Assembly: GCA_019075865.1 (NCBI GenBank) | Contig: JAGXAN010000002.1 | Span: 372,001-436,000 of the forward strand | Origin: Hyphomicrobiales bacterium | Lineage (GTDB): Bacteria > Pseudomonadota > Alphaproteobacteria > Rhizobiales > Beijerinckiaceae | Direction: 5' to 3' | DNA: 64,000 bases | In this document: piece after piece, positions 27,341 to 36,448 of the stretch | Position numbering within the stretch: the first letter of the stretch is position 1 | Layout: each line of letters begins with the position of its first letter | Program-made: the position numbers and the translations under genes | The notes under the pieces: generated by a model | The model's input: the letters and a program-made list of their open reading frames with translations, nothing else | The model's database searches: none | What the model was told of the DNA's origin: nothing

Positions 27341-30114
27341 TGCGAGAGCCTCTGCAGCAGATCGTGCACATGCACCTGATCCGCCTTGTAATTGCCGGTC
27401 AGCGTGTACATTACCAGATTGATCCCCCCGCGAAACGCCAGTTCGCGCTGGTCGCCGCCGCCCGGCACCAGCGGATAAAGCGGTTGGTCGTTCTCGTCCA
27501 TTGCCCAGCCAGCGCATAAATCGTTGGAAGTAAGAATGATCGGCGAAACACCGTCACCGGCGCGGGCGGGCACACGGGCGCGGTCTTTGCCATTGATGGG
27601 TGGCAGCGCCTGAATCCAGGTGTCCCCGCTGGCATAGCGCCCAACGAACCGGTTGATGAGATAAAACGTCTTGGTCACGACATGGTCGGAAGGCACCCGC
27701 TCCAGCGGCGGCACATCCATCCCCGATAACAGCTTGCGCAGCCAGGCAAGGCGCGGCGTCGGGGCATCCCCCTCGCGCGCCAGCAGGGCGTCGCGTGTGT
27801 CAAACACGATGGTGCCGCCATGTTTCATGAAGGCGGAAATTTTTTGCACGGCGATCGGCGTCGGTTGCGGCGCGCTGGCGACAATCGGCCAATAGATCAA
27901 CGGATAAAACGACATTTCATCGCTGGCCGGGTTCAGGCCGGCGGGGGCACCCGGCGAGAGCGAGGTGCGCTCATCCAGCGCCCGCGACAGCGCCTGCAAC
28001 CCGAGCTTGCTGACGCGGTCCACCTTGGCATCGCCGGTGATGATATAGGCAAGGCGCGTGTGCAGCACGGAGTCCATGTCGCTGGCCGAAAGCGTGTCGG
28101 CGCGCGCCACCGGCGCCAAGGCGATAACCGTCAGCAGGGTGGCCGCCACTATCAAGGCCCCCGCCACAATGCCCCGGCGCGTGTTGGGCAAAGTGAGATG
28201 GCCCGACAGCCACATCGAGGCCAGGCTGTCGAGCAGCAGCAGCAGCGTCGCCAGTAATAGAAGGGCAGGGCGCAAATCCACCGGCTTGGCGATACTGTAA
28301 GATTGAAGGCTCAAGCGGCTGCCCGCATAATCGGCGGTGACCAGCGTCGCATTGGCTGGCAACGTGTTCAAGGCCAAAGCGGTTTCCAGCGGCCCATAAT
28401 AGCCCGGCGGATGCTGCGCATCTGCGCTCCCGCGATAGCTTGCGGGCATGGGCCGCGCATTGGCCGGTGGTGGCCCCAGCACGCCAAACCCGTCCAGCAC
28501 CAGCGTCGGCGCGAGTTCGGGCGCAGCGCCGGCTTTTTCGATAGGCGTGGCCTCGCCGCTTTGGTGGGCGAACTCGGTGAATTTGCGCAGCATATCGACG
28601 AACAGACCCGAAAGCGGCAGGTTCGACCACTCGGGATCCGCGCTGACATGCACCAGAATGATGACGCCTTTGCCGCGTCTTTGCGCGGTTACCAGCGGCG
28701 TTCCGTCTTCCAGCATGGCCCAGGTCTTGGCGCGCAGGCCAATGTCGGGCTCGGCCAGAACCTGCCTTTGCACCGTCACCTCATGGGTGCCGCGAAGGCC
28801 GAAGAACGGGCTGGAAGCGTCAAAGGGTGCGAGCTTTTTGGGGGTCTCCCACGACATCGCCCCGCCCAGCGTGCGGTCACCGCTGCGCAGGCGCACCGGC
28901 AGCAAGTCGTCGGATGCCCCCGCCATATTGACACCAGCAAAGCGCACCAGCACGCCGCCGTTTTCCACAAAATCGCTCAAGGCCTGGTGGTCTTGCGGGG
29001 AAGTTCGGCCGACATCCGCCAGCACCAGCATCGAAACCTTTTGTGCGATCAGGTCGGCATAGGGGTCCAGCGCATGGCTTTGCGCAATCTGCGCAAAAGG
29101 TGCCAGCGCCCGCGACAGGTAATAAGAAGGCGAGAGGAGCGGCTGCGACTTTTCCGCCGAATCACCATTGATGATGCCAACCCGCTTGCGGCGGTTGCGC
29201 CCGTCCAGCAGCGAGACGGCCCCCGCTGAAGTCTGCCCGACCATGTCGATACGGTTGACCTGATTGCGCAATTCGAGCGGTAGTTCGAACTTGGCAATGG
29301 TGGTTTTTGCGCCCCTGAAATCGAATTGTGCGGTGCCAAGGCTCAGCCCCTTTTTGTCTCGCGCGGTTAGCACGCCCTGCAAGGTTGCATGATCATCGGC
29401 GCGCAGCACTTTGACCTGTAAATCATCGGCGGAATTGGCAGGGTCGGCCAGCGCCAGCGCGTGCTTGCCCGAAACCAGCACGGTAGCCGGGGCAAGGCCA
29501 TTCAGGGTGCGGGCAAAATCATCCGCGCCACCAAAATTCAAGCCATCGGCAAGCCATAAAATCTGTGTGTCTTTATGGGTTTGCAGAAATGTCTTGAGTG
29601 CCGGCACGACGCTCATGCGGTCCGGCACATAAGGCAGTGGTTTAAGGGCGCGCAGTTTGGCCAGACTGTCGCTGGCTGGCTCCAGCGCAATGCCACCCGC
29701 ATCTGGCTGGAATGTCATCAGTGCCGTGGGTTGGCCCGCGCGGCCCGCCGCCTGCAGCCGCTGCGTGGCCGCCAGCACGCGCTGGTCCCAGTCCGGCGCG
29801 GCGGGCCAGCCTGAATCCATCAAAACCAACAGCGCGCCATTGCCGCCTGTGGCCTTTGGCAAAGGGTTGAGCACCGGGCCGGCCATTGCCAGAACGATCA
29901 GGGCCGCCAGCGCCAGGCGCAAAACCAGTAGCCACCACGGCAAATGCGCCGAGGTCTTTTGGTTTGATTTCTGGTCAAGAATGAGCTTGAGCGGCGGAAA
30001 CGGAATTTCCACGGGGCGTGGCGGCGTGATCTTGAGCCAATACCAGATCAATGGCAGCCCGATCAGGGCGCTCAGCACGGCGGGGAAGGCAAATCCGATT
30101 GCAAGACCCAGCAT
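27337..30114 (-). CDS. DUF4159 protein with N-terminal BatA-type membrane domain
   Basis: 925 residues from the ATG at 30114, which shares one base with the DUF58 stop (TGATG); upstream in-frame codons lie inside DUF58. The N-terminus (about 1-95) has two membrane helices around PPRPVEIPFPPLKLIL, the BatA/Aerotolerance signature. A vWA-like region (LLVLMDSGWPAAPDWD) follows, further helices lie near 640-700, and the C-terminal DUF4159 domain (about 700-920) includes YPLIYWPI and FRGGINLVMYTLTGNYKADQ. It is the core scaffold of this operon type. Biochemical role unknown. Confidence 0.85.
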   Translation of the reverse strand: MLGLAIGFAFPAVLSALIGLPLIWYWLKITPPRPVEIPFPPLKLILDQKSNQKTSAHLPWWLLVLRLALAALIVLAMAGPVLNPLPKATGGNGALLVLMDSGWPAAPDWDQRVLAATQRLQAAGRAGQPTALMTFQPDAGGIALEPASDSLAKLRALKPLPYVPDRMSVVPALKTFLQTHKDTQILWLADGLNFGGADDFARTLNGLAPATVLVSGKHALALADPANSADDLQVKVLRADDHATLQGVLTARDKKGLSLGTAQFDFRGAKTTIAKFELPLELRNQVNRIDMVGQTSAGAVSLLDGRNRRKRVGIINGDSAEKSQPLLSPSYYLSRALAPFAQIAQSHALDPYADLIAQKVSMLVLADVGRTSPQDHQALSDFVENGGVLVRFAGVNMAGASDDLLPVRLRSGDRTLGGAMSWETPKKLAPFDASSPFFGLRGTHEVTVQRQVLAEPDIGLRAKTWAMLEDGTPLVTAQRRGKGVIILVHVSADPEWSNLPLSGLFVDMLRKFTEFAHQSGEATPIEKAGAAPELAPTLVLDGFGVLGPPPANARPMPASYRGSADAQHPPGYYGPLETALALNTLPANATLVTADYAGSRLSLQSYSIAKPVDLRPALLLLATLLLLLDSLASMWLSGHLTLPNTRRGIVAGALIVAATLLTVIALAPVARADTLSASDMDSVLHTRLAYIITGDAKVDRVSKLGLQALSRALDERTSLSPGAPAGLNPASDEMSFYPLIYWPIVASAPQPTPIAVQKISAFMKHGGTIVFDTRDALLAREGDAPTPRLAWLRKLLSGMDVPPLERVPSDHVVTKTFYLINRFVGRYASGDTWIQALPPINGKDRARVPARAGDGVSPIILTSNDLCAGWAMDENDQPLYPLVPGGGDQRELAFRGGINLVMYTLTGNYKADQVHVHDLLQRLSH

Positions 30115-31019
30115 CACTCGCGCTCCCCGGCGGTGATCTGCGCCATCAGTGCCAGCACGGCCTGCGAGGCGGGGCGGTCCGTGCGGTGCACGCCAACGCT
30201 CCACCCCAGCGCCCGGGCATGGGCCTGAATGCGTTCGCGGTGCGCCATCAGGCGTTGTTGGTATATGGCCTGCAAGTTTTCTGCCTTGCCCGCCCGCAGC
30301 CGTGCGCCGCTGTCGATATCGATGAATTCAGAATGGCCGGCAAATGGAAAGGTCTCCTCGACAGGATCGGCAATCATGATGATATGCCCACGAGCCCCGC
30401 GTGCCGCCAAGCGGTTGAGCGTGACGATGATTTCACCCGCCTCGCTCAGAAAATCGCCGATCAAAATGGCCCGCGCCCGTTGCGGCAAAGCGCTGCCAGC
30501 TGGCAATTCGCTATTGGGTTGCGTTTCCACCAGTTCCTGGCCAATCCGCTCGACAATGTCACGCGCAGCGCGTGGCGGGGCAACATCCAGCACACCTACC
30601 CTTTCACCGCCGCGCACCAGAAGGTCAGCGATGGCAAACATCAGTATCAGCGCCCGGTCGCCTTTGCTCTCAAGCGCCAGATCCGACATGAAATTCATCG
30701 AAGGCGAGGCGTCCGCCCACAGCCAGATGTCATGTGCGGCTTCCCATTCACGCTCGCGCACATAAAGCCTGTCATCCCGTCCCGATCGTCGCCAATCGAT
30801 TCGGTGCGCCGCTTCCCCCGCGCTATAGTGGCGAAATTGCCAAAAAGTGCCCCCGACACCGGCGCGGCGACGTCCGTGCACGCCTTGCATGACGCTTGCG
30901 GCAATCTGCCGCGCCAGGTTCATCAAGGGCGGCAGCCGTGCCGCAAGCGCCAGTCCGGCATTCTGGTGCTTCGCTTTGGGCGGCCCAGCTGTAGGATCAG
31001 GCGCGCGGATTTGCACCAT
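30114..31019 (-). CDS. DUF58 domain protein
   Basis: 301 residues. The conserved DUF58 block GTFWQFRHYSAGEAAHRIDW, followed by RRSGR, is near residues 56-80, then LWADASPSMNF, a degenerate MIDAS-like motif within a vWA-related fold. DUF58 proteins almost always accompany MoxR ATPases and are thought to be chaperone or adaptor partners. It lies 3 bp downstream of moxR and overlaps the DUF4159 start by one base, so the operon is tight. Confidence 0.9.
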   Translation of the reverse strand: MVQIRAPDPTAGPPKAKHQNAGLALAARLPPLMNLARQIAASVMQGVHGRRRAGVGGTFWQFRHYSAGEAAHRIDWRRSGRDDRLYVREREWEAAHDIWLWADASPSMNFMSDLALESKGDRALILMFAIADLLVRGGERVGVLDVAPPRAARDIVERIGQELVETQPNSELPAGSALPQRARAILIGDFLSEAGEIIVTLNRLAARGARGHIIMIADPVEETFPFAGHSEFIDIDSGARLRAGKAENLQAIYQQRLMAHRERIQAHARALGWSVGVHRTDRPASQAVLALMAQITAGERE

Positions 31020-31022
31020 GGT

Positions 31023-32042
31023 CTATCCAAGTCTCGCGGTCAGGCGGGTGATAACGCCAGCCAGACTCTCGCCTTCCGCCCGCGCGGCAAAAGTCAGCGC
31101 CATGCGATGTTTGAGCACCGGCTCGACAAGATGGGCAAGATCGTCGATTGACGGCGAGAGCCGACCATCAACCAATGCCCGTGCCCGTGCCGCCAGCATC
31201 AAGGCCTGCGCCGCACGCGGGCCGGGGCCCCAGGCAATCAGCTTGGTAATCTTGGGGTCGCCTTCACCCGTATCATTTGGGCGGGCAGAGCGCACGATAT
31301 CGAGAATGGCCTCAACCACCGTTTCACCTATCGGCAGACGCCGCACCAGGCGTTGAATGGTCATCAGCTCTGGCGCGCTCATGGCCGCCTGCGGCGGGCT
31401 TTCCTCGGCGCTGGTGGTGGCGATCATGATGCGCTTTTCGGCTGCCCGGTCCGGATAACCCACGTCAATCTGCATCAAAAACCGGTCAAGTTGCGCTTCT
31501 GGCAAGGGATAAGTGCCCTCTTGCTCCAGCGGATTCTGTGTTGCCAGCACATGGAAGGGGCGGGGCAATTCATGGCGCACACCGGCCACCGATACGTGCT
31601 GTTCCTGCATGGCTTGCAATAGTGCCGATTGGGTGCGCGGACTGGCGCGGTTGATTTCGTCGGCCATCAGCAATTGCGCGAAAATCGGGCCCGGCAGAAA
31701 GCGGAAGCTGCGGGCGCGATCCGGGCCCTCCTCCAGAATTTCGGAACCCAGAATATCGGCCGGCATCAGATCGGGCGTGAATTGCACCCGGCGCGCATCA
31801 AGCCCGAGCACGACGCCCAGCGTCTCGACAAGGCGCGTCTTGGCAAGCCCCGGAACCCCGACCAGCAGGCCATGCCCACCGGAAAGGAGCGTAACCAGCG
31901 TTTGCTCGACAACCGTTTCTTGACCAAAGATCACCTTGCCGATGGCGAGCTTTGCCGCCGCAATTTTTTCGAGGGCCGCTTCAGCCGCATGCTCTATGCC
32001 CGCGTCCATCGCAATGGCGGATGTTTCCGTTGAGGCACTCAT
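31023..32042 (-). CDS. MoxR-family AAA+ ATPase
   Basis: 339 residues. Walker A GVPGLAKT (62-69), Walker B LLMADEIN (124-131), sensor 1 ATQNPLEQEGTYPLPEAQLD and the C-terminal lid helix region (about 230-335) are intact. MoxR ATPases act as chaperones that activate or insert metal or cofactors in partner complexes, commonly with vWA proteins. It is the first gene of a four-gene operon running to 25238 and is divergent from the DUF1285 gene, with 132 bp between. Confidence 0.92.
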   Translation of the reverse strand: MSASTETSAIAMDAGIEHAAEAALEKIAAAKLAIGKVIFGQETVVEQTLVTLLSGGHGLLVGVPGLAKTRLVETLGVVLGLDARRVQFTPDLMPADILGSEILEEGPDRARSFRFLPGPIFAQLLMADEINRASPRTQSALLQAMQEQHVSVAGVRHELPRPFHVLATQNPLEQEGTYPLPEAQLDRFLMQIDVGYPDRAAEKRIMIATTSAEESPPQAAMSAPELMTIQRLVRRLPIGETVVEAILDIVRSARPNDTGEGDPKITKLIAWGPGPRAAQALMLAARARALVDGRLSPSIDDLAHLVEPVLKHRMALTFAARAEGESLAGVITRLTARLG

Positions 32043-32174
32043 GAATTCTCCAATCTTGTGGAACCGCTACAGGCAGACTTAAGGGATACAATTACATTGT
32101 CGATCCACATCCACATAAAAACCATGCTATCTTCGCACACATCGTGAATTTAGACGCAAGATGGGTGCCAGATT

Positions 32175-32801
32175 ATGGCAGATAGCAGCAATACAGAAAT
32201 ATCGAAATCACCCTGTTCGAAACTTGTCGCGCAGCCGCTGGGCGCTTTGGCAGATAATGTTTCGCGGGCCAGCAAGGTTGCCAAGGACAACAAGAAATCC
32301 TGGGACCCGCCGTTTTGCGGCTATATTGACATGCGCATCACCGCTGACGGTGCCTGGCATTACAATGGCACGCCCATCTCGCGACCGGCTATGGTGCGGC
32401 TGTTCGCTTCGGTCTTGCGCAAGGAAGCCGATGGCTACCGGCTGGTTACACCTGTGGAAAAGGTCGGCATCCAGGTGGATGATGCGCCCTTTGTCGCGGT
32501 GGAAATGCGTGTGGAAGACGCCGCCGATGGCCAGGTCATTCATGTGCGCACGAATTTGGACGAATGGATCGACCTTGGCCCGGACCACGCCCTGCGGTTT
32601 GAGCTTGGCACGGCCAATGGTCTCAAGCCCTATATTCAGGTTCGTGATGATCTCTGGGCCTTGGCCAGTCGCCCCCTGACGCATGAGTTGACATCCCGGA
32701 TCGAAGCTGGCTCCGGGCCGAACGCCAATTTTTACGGCATTTCTTCCAATGGCCGCTTTTTCAAGGTGGCAACGATCGAAGAGCTTGAGGCTCTGATGTG
32801 A
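32175..32801 (+). CDS. DUF1285 domain protein
   Basis: 208 residues. The stretch from WDPPFCGYIDMRITADGAWHYNG onward (paraphrased: a Gly-rich beta meander with W-Y-NG then PISRPAMVRLFASVL) is the DUF1285 signature. Structures of the family show a two-domain beta-rich fold without known catalysis. No signal peptide or membrane segment is present. It overlaps the next gene by 4 bases (GTGA), so it is translationally coupled to the CoA pyrophosphatase. Function unknown. Confidence 0.85.
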   Translation: MADSSNTEISKSPCSKLVAQPLGALADNVSRASKVAKDNKKSWDPPFCGYIDMRITADGAWHYNGTPISRPAMVRLFASVLRKEADGYRLVTPVEKVGIQVDDAPFVAVEMRVEDAADGQVIHVRTNLDEWIDLGPDHALRFELGTANGLKPYIQVRDDLWALASRPLTHELTSRIEAGSGPNANFYGISSNGRFFKVATIEELEALM

Positions 32802-33415
32802 GCGATTTCTACCGTATTGCCTCCAGCCATTTGCTCCCGGCACCGCCCGCCGATGCCTTCTTGCAAAATGGTCGGCCCCCGCAAGGCGATCATCTCAGCC
32901 CCGAGGAATGGGCCAAGGTCGGCGCGCGCCCGGCAGCAGTGCTTGTGCCCGTGGTCAGCCATGCCGGCGGCGCAACCATTTTGCTCACCAAACGCGCCGC
33001 GCATTTGCGTTCGCATTCGGGCCAGATTGCATTTCCCGGCGGGCGCATTGATGCGGGGGATGATGGGCCGTTGGCTGCCGCATTGCGCGAGGCGCATGAG
33101 GAAACGGGCCTGCAGGCCAGCCAGATCGAGACGCTCGGCTATCTCGATGCCTATCAGACAGGCACCGGCTACCGCATCGTGCCGGTTGTGGCGCGTGTGT
33201 ATCCGCCCTTGCTGCTCCAACCCAATGCCGATGAAGTGGAAGCGGCTTTTGAAGTTCCGCTCGATTTCTTGATGGACCCTGCCAACCACCGGATCGAGAC
33301 GCGGCAGTGGCAGGGGCGCGAGCGGCGATTTTATGCAATGACTTTTCACAACCACTATATATGGGGCGCTACCGCAGGCATTTTGCGCAATCTTTATGAG
33401 AGGCTTTACCTCTAA
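32798..33415 (+). CDS. CoA pyrophosphatase (Nudix, NUDT7/8-like)
   Basis: 205 residues from a GTG at 32798 that overlaps the DUF1285 stop. The UPF0035/CoA-pyrophosphatase signature LLTKRAAHLRSHSGQIAFPG precedes the Nudix box GGRIDAGDDG..AALREAHEETGL. This arrangement is diagnostic for enzymes that split coenzyme A and acyl-CoA into phosphopantetheine and 3',5'-ADP. It ends on the A of the next start codon, in a chain running to cca. Confidence 0.88.
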   Translation: MSDFYRIASSHLLPAPPADAFLQNGRPPQGDHLSPEEWAKVGARPAAVLVPVVSHAGGATILLTKRAAHLRSHSGQIAFPGGRIDAGDDGPLAAALREAHEETGLQASQIETLGYLDAYQTGTGYRIVPVVARVYPPLLLQPNADEVEAAFEVPLDFLMDPANHRIETRQWQGRERRFYAMTFHNHYIWGATAGILRNLYERLYL

Positions 33416-33675
33416 TGCTAAGGGAAATACTGGATCCATTGGCGTTGTTTGCCACACCCTTCCTGATTTATGCCTTGTTGATGCCCGCGATAGCCGCGCG
33501 TTTTCCAAAAGAAAGTCGTTGGTCGCGGGGGCATGTTTCGGTTTTGGCCCTGATTGGCCTGACGATGGCGCTGGTTGGCGTTCTGGCATTCGGTTTCAGC
33601 GCCAAGCGCCACTTTGGCCAATATGTGCCCGCCCATATTGAGAACGGCCAGCTCATGCCCGGCCATATGGATTGA
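33415..33675 (+). CDS. DUF6111 family small membrane protein
   Basis: 86 residues. Two hydrophobic segments (about 8-27 and 44-63) flank a short basic loop, and a hydrophilic tail contains HFGQYVPAHIENGQLMPGH, typical of the alphaproteobacterial DUF6111 family. It sits between the CoA pyrophosphatase and cca genes, as usual in Hyphomicrobiales. Function unknown; no enzymatic motif. Confidence 0.8.
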   Translation: MLREILDPLALFATPFLIYALLMPAIAARFPKESRWSRGHVSVLALIGLTMALVGVLAFGFSAKRHFGQYVPAHIENGQLMPGHMD

Positions 33676-33680
33676 CGGTC

Positions 33681-34931
33681 ATGGAATTTTCGCGAGCGGA
33701 CTTTTCAAGATTGCTTGCCGAGCCCGGCGTTTCAACCATCCTGCGGCTGATCAATCAGGGTGGGTATGAGGCCCGCATTGTCGGGGGCGCCGTGCGCAAT
33801 GTGCTGATGGGCTTGCCTTCCAAGGATATTGACATTGCCACGACGGCAACCCCGCAGCAGGTGATGGCTCTGGCCGCGCGCATGCAGATTCGCGCGCTGC
33901 CGGTGGGTCTGGCCCATGGCACCGTGACTTTGGTGGTGGGCGGACAGAATTTTGAAATCACCACCTTGCGCCAGGATGTGGTCACCGATGGCCGCCACGC
34001 CAAAGTCAAGTTCAGCCAGGACTTTGCCGTCGATGCCGCGCGCCGCGATTTCACCGTCAATGCGCTTTCCTTGTCGCTGGATGGAACGCTGCATGATTAT
34101 GTCGGCGGGTTGGCAGATATAAAGGCCCGGCACATCCGCTTCATCGGCAACCCCGCGCAGCGCATAGCCGAGGACCGTCTACGCGTCCTGCGGTTTTTTC
34201 GCTTTTACGCGGTCTATGGGCAGGGCGCGATTGACGCCGCCGGCCTCAAGGCGGCGATTGCGGCCCGCCAGCAATTGTCGCAGCTCTCGCCTGAGCGACT
34301 GCAAGCGGAAATGGGGCGACTGCTGGATGCGGCAGATCCGGTGCCTACTTTGCAGATCATGGCCGACACCGACATTCTGCCCTGCATCATCGGCGGCATG
34401 GCCTATCCGAACCGGGTAAGAAATCTGCTGCGTGCTGTGCCAACAGCGGATCGGACGCAGCGGCTTGCCGCGCTGGCGGTGACGGTGGCGGAGGATGCGG
34501 ACCGGTTGCGGGATCGCCTGCGCCTGTCCAACGCCGTGTACAAGCGTCTGCATGCCGCCGCCGGTATACTGTCGGGGTGGCATGGTCGCGCCCTGCCACC
34601 GAGCCAGCATGAGCTAATGGCAGCCATGCTGGTGCATTCGCGCCCCGCGACGCTCGACGGGCTGGCGCTTGTATTGGCGCAGGCACCCCGTGAGGCGGCC
34701 CAGGCCTTCGGCGATACCATTCGCCTGCTGCGCGATGCCAAGCCACCAAAGCTGCCGCTTTCGGGCATGGATGTCCTGAAATCGCAGCCAATGGCGGGTG
34801 CGAGGGTTGGACAGATTCTCAAAGCTTTGCAGGCGCGCTGGATTCGCGCCGGTTTCCCCAATGGGCCGGCCGCATTGTCGGCTTTGCTGGAAGAGGCGAT
34901 TGCCAGCGTCGAAAAAGACGCAGGACAATAG
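33681..34931 (+). CDS. cca: CCA tRNA nucleotidyltransferase / poly(A) polymerase family
   Basis: 416 residues from the ATG at 33681; a TTG at 33672 overlaps the DUF6111 stop and is possible. The class II head domain carries GGAVRNVLMG and the metal-binding DIDIATTA, followed by RRDFTVNALSL and the nucleotide-recognising EDRLRVLRFFRF. The helical body and tail complete it. The enzyme adds or repairs the 3'-CCA of tRNAs. It ends the 32175-34931 gene chain. Confidence 0.92.
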   Translation: MEFSRADFSRLLAEPGVSTILRLINQGGYEARIVGGAVRNVLMGLPSKDIDIATTATPQQVMALAARMQIRALPVGLAHGTVTLVVGGQNFEITTLRQDVVTDGRHAKVKFSQDFAVDAARRDFTVNALSLSLDGTLHDYVGGLADIKARHIRFIGNPAQRIAEDRLRVLRFFRFYAVYGQGAIDAAGLKAAIAARQQLSQLSPERLQAEMGRLLDAADPVPTLQIMADTDILPCIIGGMAYPNRVRNLLRAVPTADRTQRLAALAVTVAEDADRLRDRLRLSNAVYKRLHAAAGILSGWHGRALPPSQHELMAAMLVHSRPATLDGLALVLAQAPREAAQAFGDTIRLLRDAKPPKLPLSGMDVLKSQPMAGARVGQILKALQARWIRAGFPNGPAALSALLEEAIASVEKDAGQ

Positions 34932-34993
34932 GGCGCTCTAAAGACTCCCCTTTGCCTTGGATCCGTGCCAGAATGTTGTCAGGGAACCGTTCC

Positions 34994-35257
34994 ATGAGCC
35001 TGAAGCGCCAACATCCGCAGGAAATTGCCCGTGTGCTGGGTGAGCGCGCGCGTGCCTATCGTCGCGGTGGCAATGATGAAACCTCGATCTGGCGACGCGA
35101 GACCTTCACGCTGCCGCGCGAGGAGGCGCGCCAGAAAGCCCGCGAATGGTTCGATCAATACCCCAAGGCCGCCTATATGACGGAAGTGGAATTCTGGCGC
35201 GATTTGGGGGATGACAGAATCGAGTTCACGCTTCGCCGCCTGCCTTCAGCCGACTAA
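34994..35257 (+). CDS. Small hypothetical cytoplasmic protein
   Basis: 87 residues from ATG 34994, with AGGGAA at 34981-34986 as ribosome site; a TTG at 34952 is less likely. The sequence is charged and helical (Arg/Glu-rich), with REWFDQYPKAAYMTEVEFWR in the middle. No signal peptide or membrane segment. I do not recognise a domain. It follows cca by 62 bp and is convergent with the SDR gene at 35280. The strong start and coding-like third positions support it being real. Confidence 0.65.
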   Translation: MSLKRQHPQEIARVLGERARAYRRGGNDETSIWRRETFTLPREEARQKAREWFDQYPKAAYMTEVEFWRDLGDDRIEFTLRRLPSAD

Positions 35258-35279
35258 CGGCGCACCGGCAATATCATCC

Positions 35280-36044
35280 CTAAACCACATCTGGGGTTTC
35301 CCAGGCCAGATGCTGGCCCGCATCCACTGCGATCATCTGTCCGGTAACCCCGCTGGCACCTGCCAGATAAGCCACGGCATCGGCGATTTCACCCAACCCG
35401 ATCGGACGTTGCAGCGGCACGGCGTGCGCCTCGCGGGCAAAATCTTCCGCTGTCTGGCGGGAATTGGCCAAAGTGGGGCCGGGGCCAACCGCATTGACGC
35501 GAATGCGGGGTGCAAAAGCTTGTGCCATGGTCTGTGTCGCCGTCCATAGCGCGCTTTTGGAGAGGGTATAGGTAAAGAAGTGCGGATTGAGCCGCCATAC
35601 CCGCTGGTCAATGATGTTGATCACCGCGCCCGAGGCCAATGCGCTTTGGCTGGCCAATGCCTGCGCCAGCACGCAGGGCGCGCGCAGATTGATCGCCATA
35701 TGTCGCTCAAAACCCGCAAGCGTGAAGGCCATAGCTTCGTCTGGCTCGAACAGCGACGCATTGTTGACCAAAAGATCAACGCAGCCAAAAGCGGCGATCG
35801 CCTGCGGCATCAAACCATCGACTTCGGCAGCATCGGCAAGGTCAGCTGGCAAGATTATGGTTTTGCAACCATGGGATGCCAATGATGCGGCGAGGTCTCG
35901 CGTCGTCTCAATGGAGCGTGCCGAGCAATGCAGCACGAGGTCATAGCCCTCGCGTGCCAATCTCGTCGCAATGGCACCGCCGATGCGCCGGGTGGCACCA
36001 GTAACGAACGCGACCTTTTTCCTCATTGGCTCCATAACCTGCAT
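35280..36044 (-). CDS. SDR reductase, FolM/PTR1-like (pteridine reductase type)
   Basis: 254 residues. The cofactor motif reads TGATRRIGGAIA, with the basic pair favouring NADPH. The usual catalytic Ser is replaced by Asp (INIIDQR) 13 residues before the Tyr of YTLSK, the Asp-Tyr-Lys arrangement of pteridine reductase PTR1 and FolM rather than classical Ser-Tyr-Lys SDRs. It probably reduces dihydromonapterin, dihydropterin or dihydrofolate. No folate genes adjoin. A shorter start (M7, 36026) is possible. Confidence 0.75.
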   Translation of the reverse strand: MQVMEPMRKKVAFVTGATRRIGGAIATRLAREGYDLVLHCSARSIETTRDLAASLASHGCKTIILPADLADAAEVDGLMPQAIAAFGCVDLLVNNASLFEPDEAMAFTLAGFERHMAINLRAPCVLAQALASQSALASGAVINIIDQRVWRLNPHFFTYTLSKSALWTATQTMAQAFAPRIRVNAVGPGPTLANSRQTAEDFAREAHAVPLQRPIGLGEIADAVAYLAGASGVTGQMIAVDAGQHLAWETPDVV

Positions 36045-36448
36045 TCATAGTGCAATAGCCACCGCTGACAAGCTCACTTTAGGCAAAAGTCGCACGCCTA
36101 CAGTGCAGGCAGCTTGATCGAAATTTTGTCCAGAGTCGTTTTGCAATATAGTTTTTGATGATTGATAGAAGTAACAAAACATTAATCATAAAATTATCCT
36201 CTAAATTCGAGGCTAATGAATGGTTATTGGCGAAAAATGCCTCATTTTATCTTCGTAAACAAACAGTAAATTGATTTATTAAAATTTCACAATTTAGCCA
36301 ATTGTTGCCGATATATTGCCACATTTGCAAAGTTTGTTGTGGTTGAAAAGGCACAGACTTTGAAAACGATTTGGGCTATAACAAATTCACGTTCGGATGA
36401 GCATTTGTGAGCGCTCAGCCGATGAATTCCAGTTTGGAGAAATTTGAA
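36045..36448. other. AT-rich intergenic region before the outer membrane protein gene
   Basis: About 400 bp, clearly more AT-rich than its surroundings, with no convincing reading frame. It should contain the promoters of the divergent SDR and outer membrane protein genes. I see one GANTC site (GAGTC, 36133-36137) and no CtrA or ICE match. TTAATCATAAAATTA near 36182 resembles but does not satisfy TTAA-N7-TTAA. No promoter could be assigned with confidence. Confidence 0.5.

Noticed and set aside
27341-27517. 59-residue extension of the last MoxR-operon gene
   Set aside because: It is within the DUF4159 gene and reads as out-of-frame translation; the TTG at 27340 couples neatly to the DUF4159 stop.
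30115-30204. 30-residue extension of the DUF4159 gene
   Set aside because: It lies inside the DUF58 gene; the ATG at 30114 restarts at the DUF58 stop with a typical BatA N-terminus.
36182-36196. TTAATCATAAAATTA as a CtrA site
   Set aside because: The second half reads ATTA instead of TTAA, and it sits in AT-rich DNA where such matches are expected.
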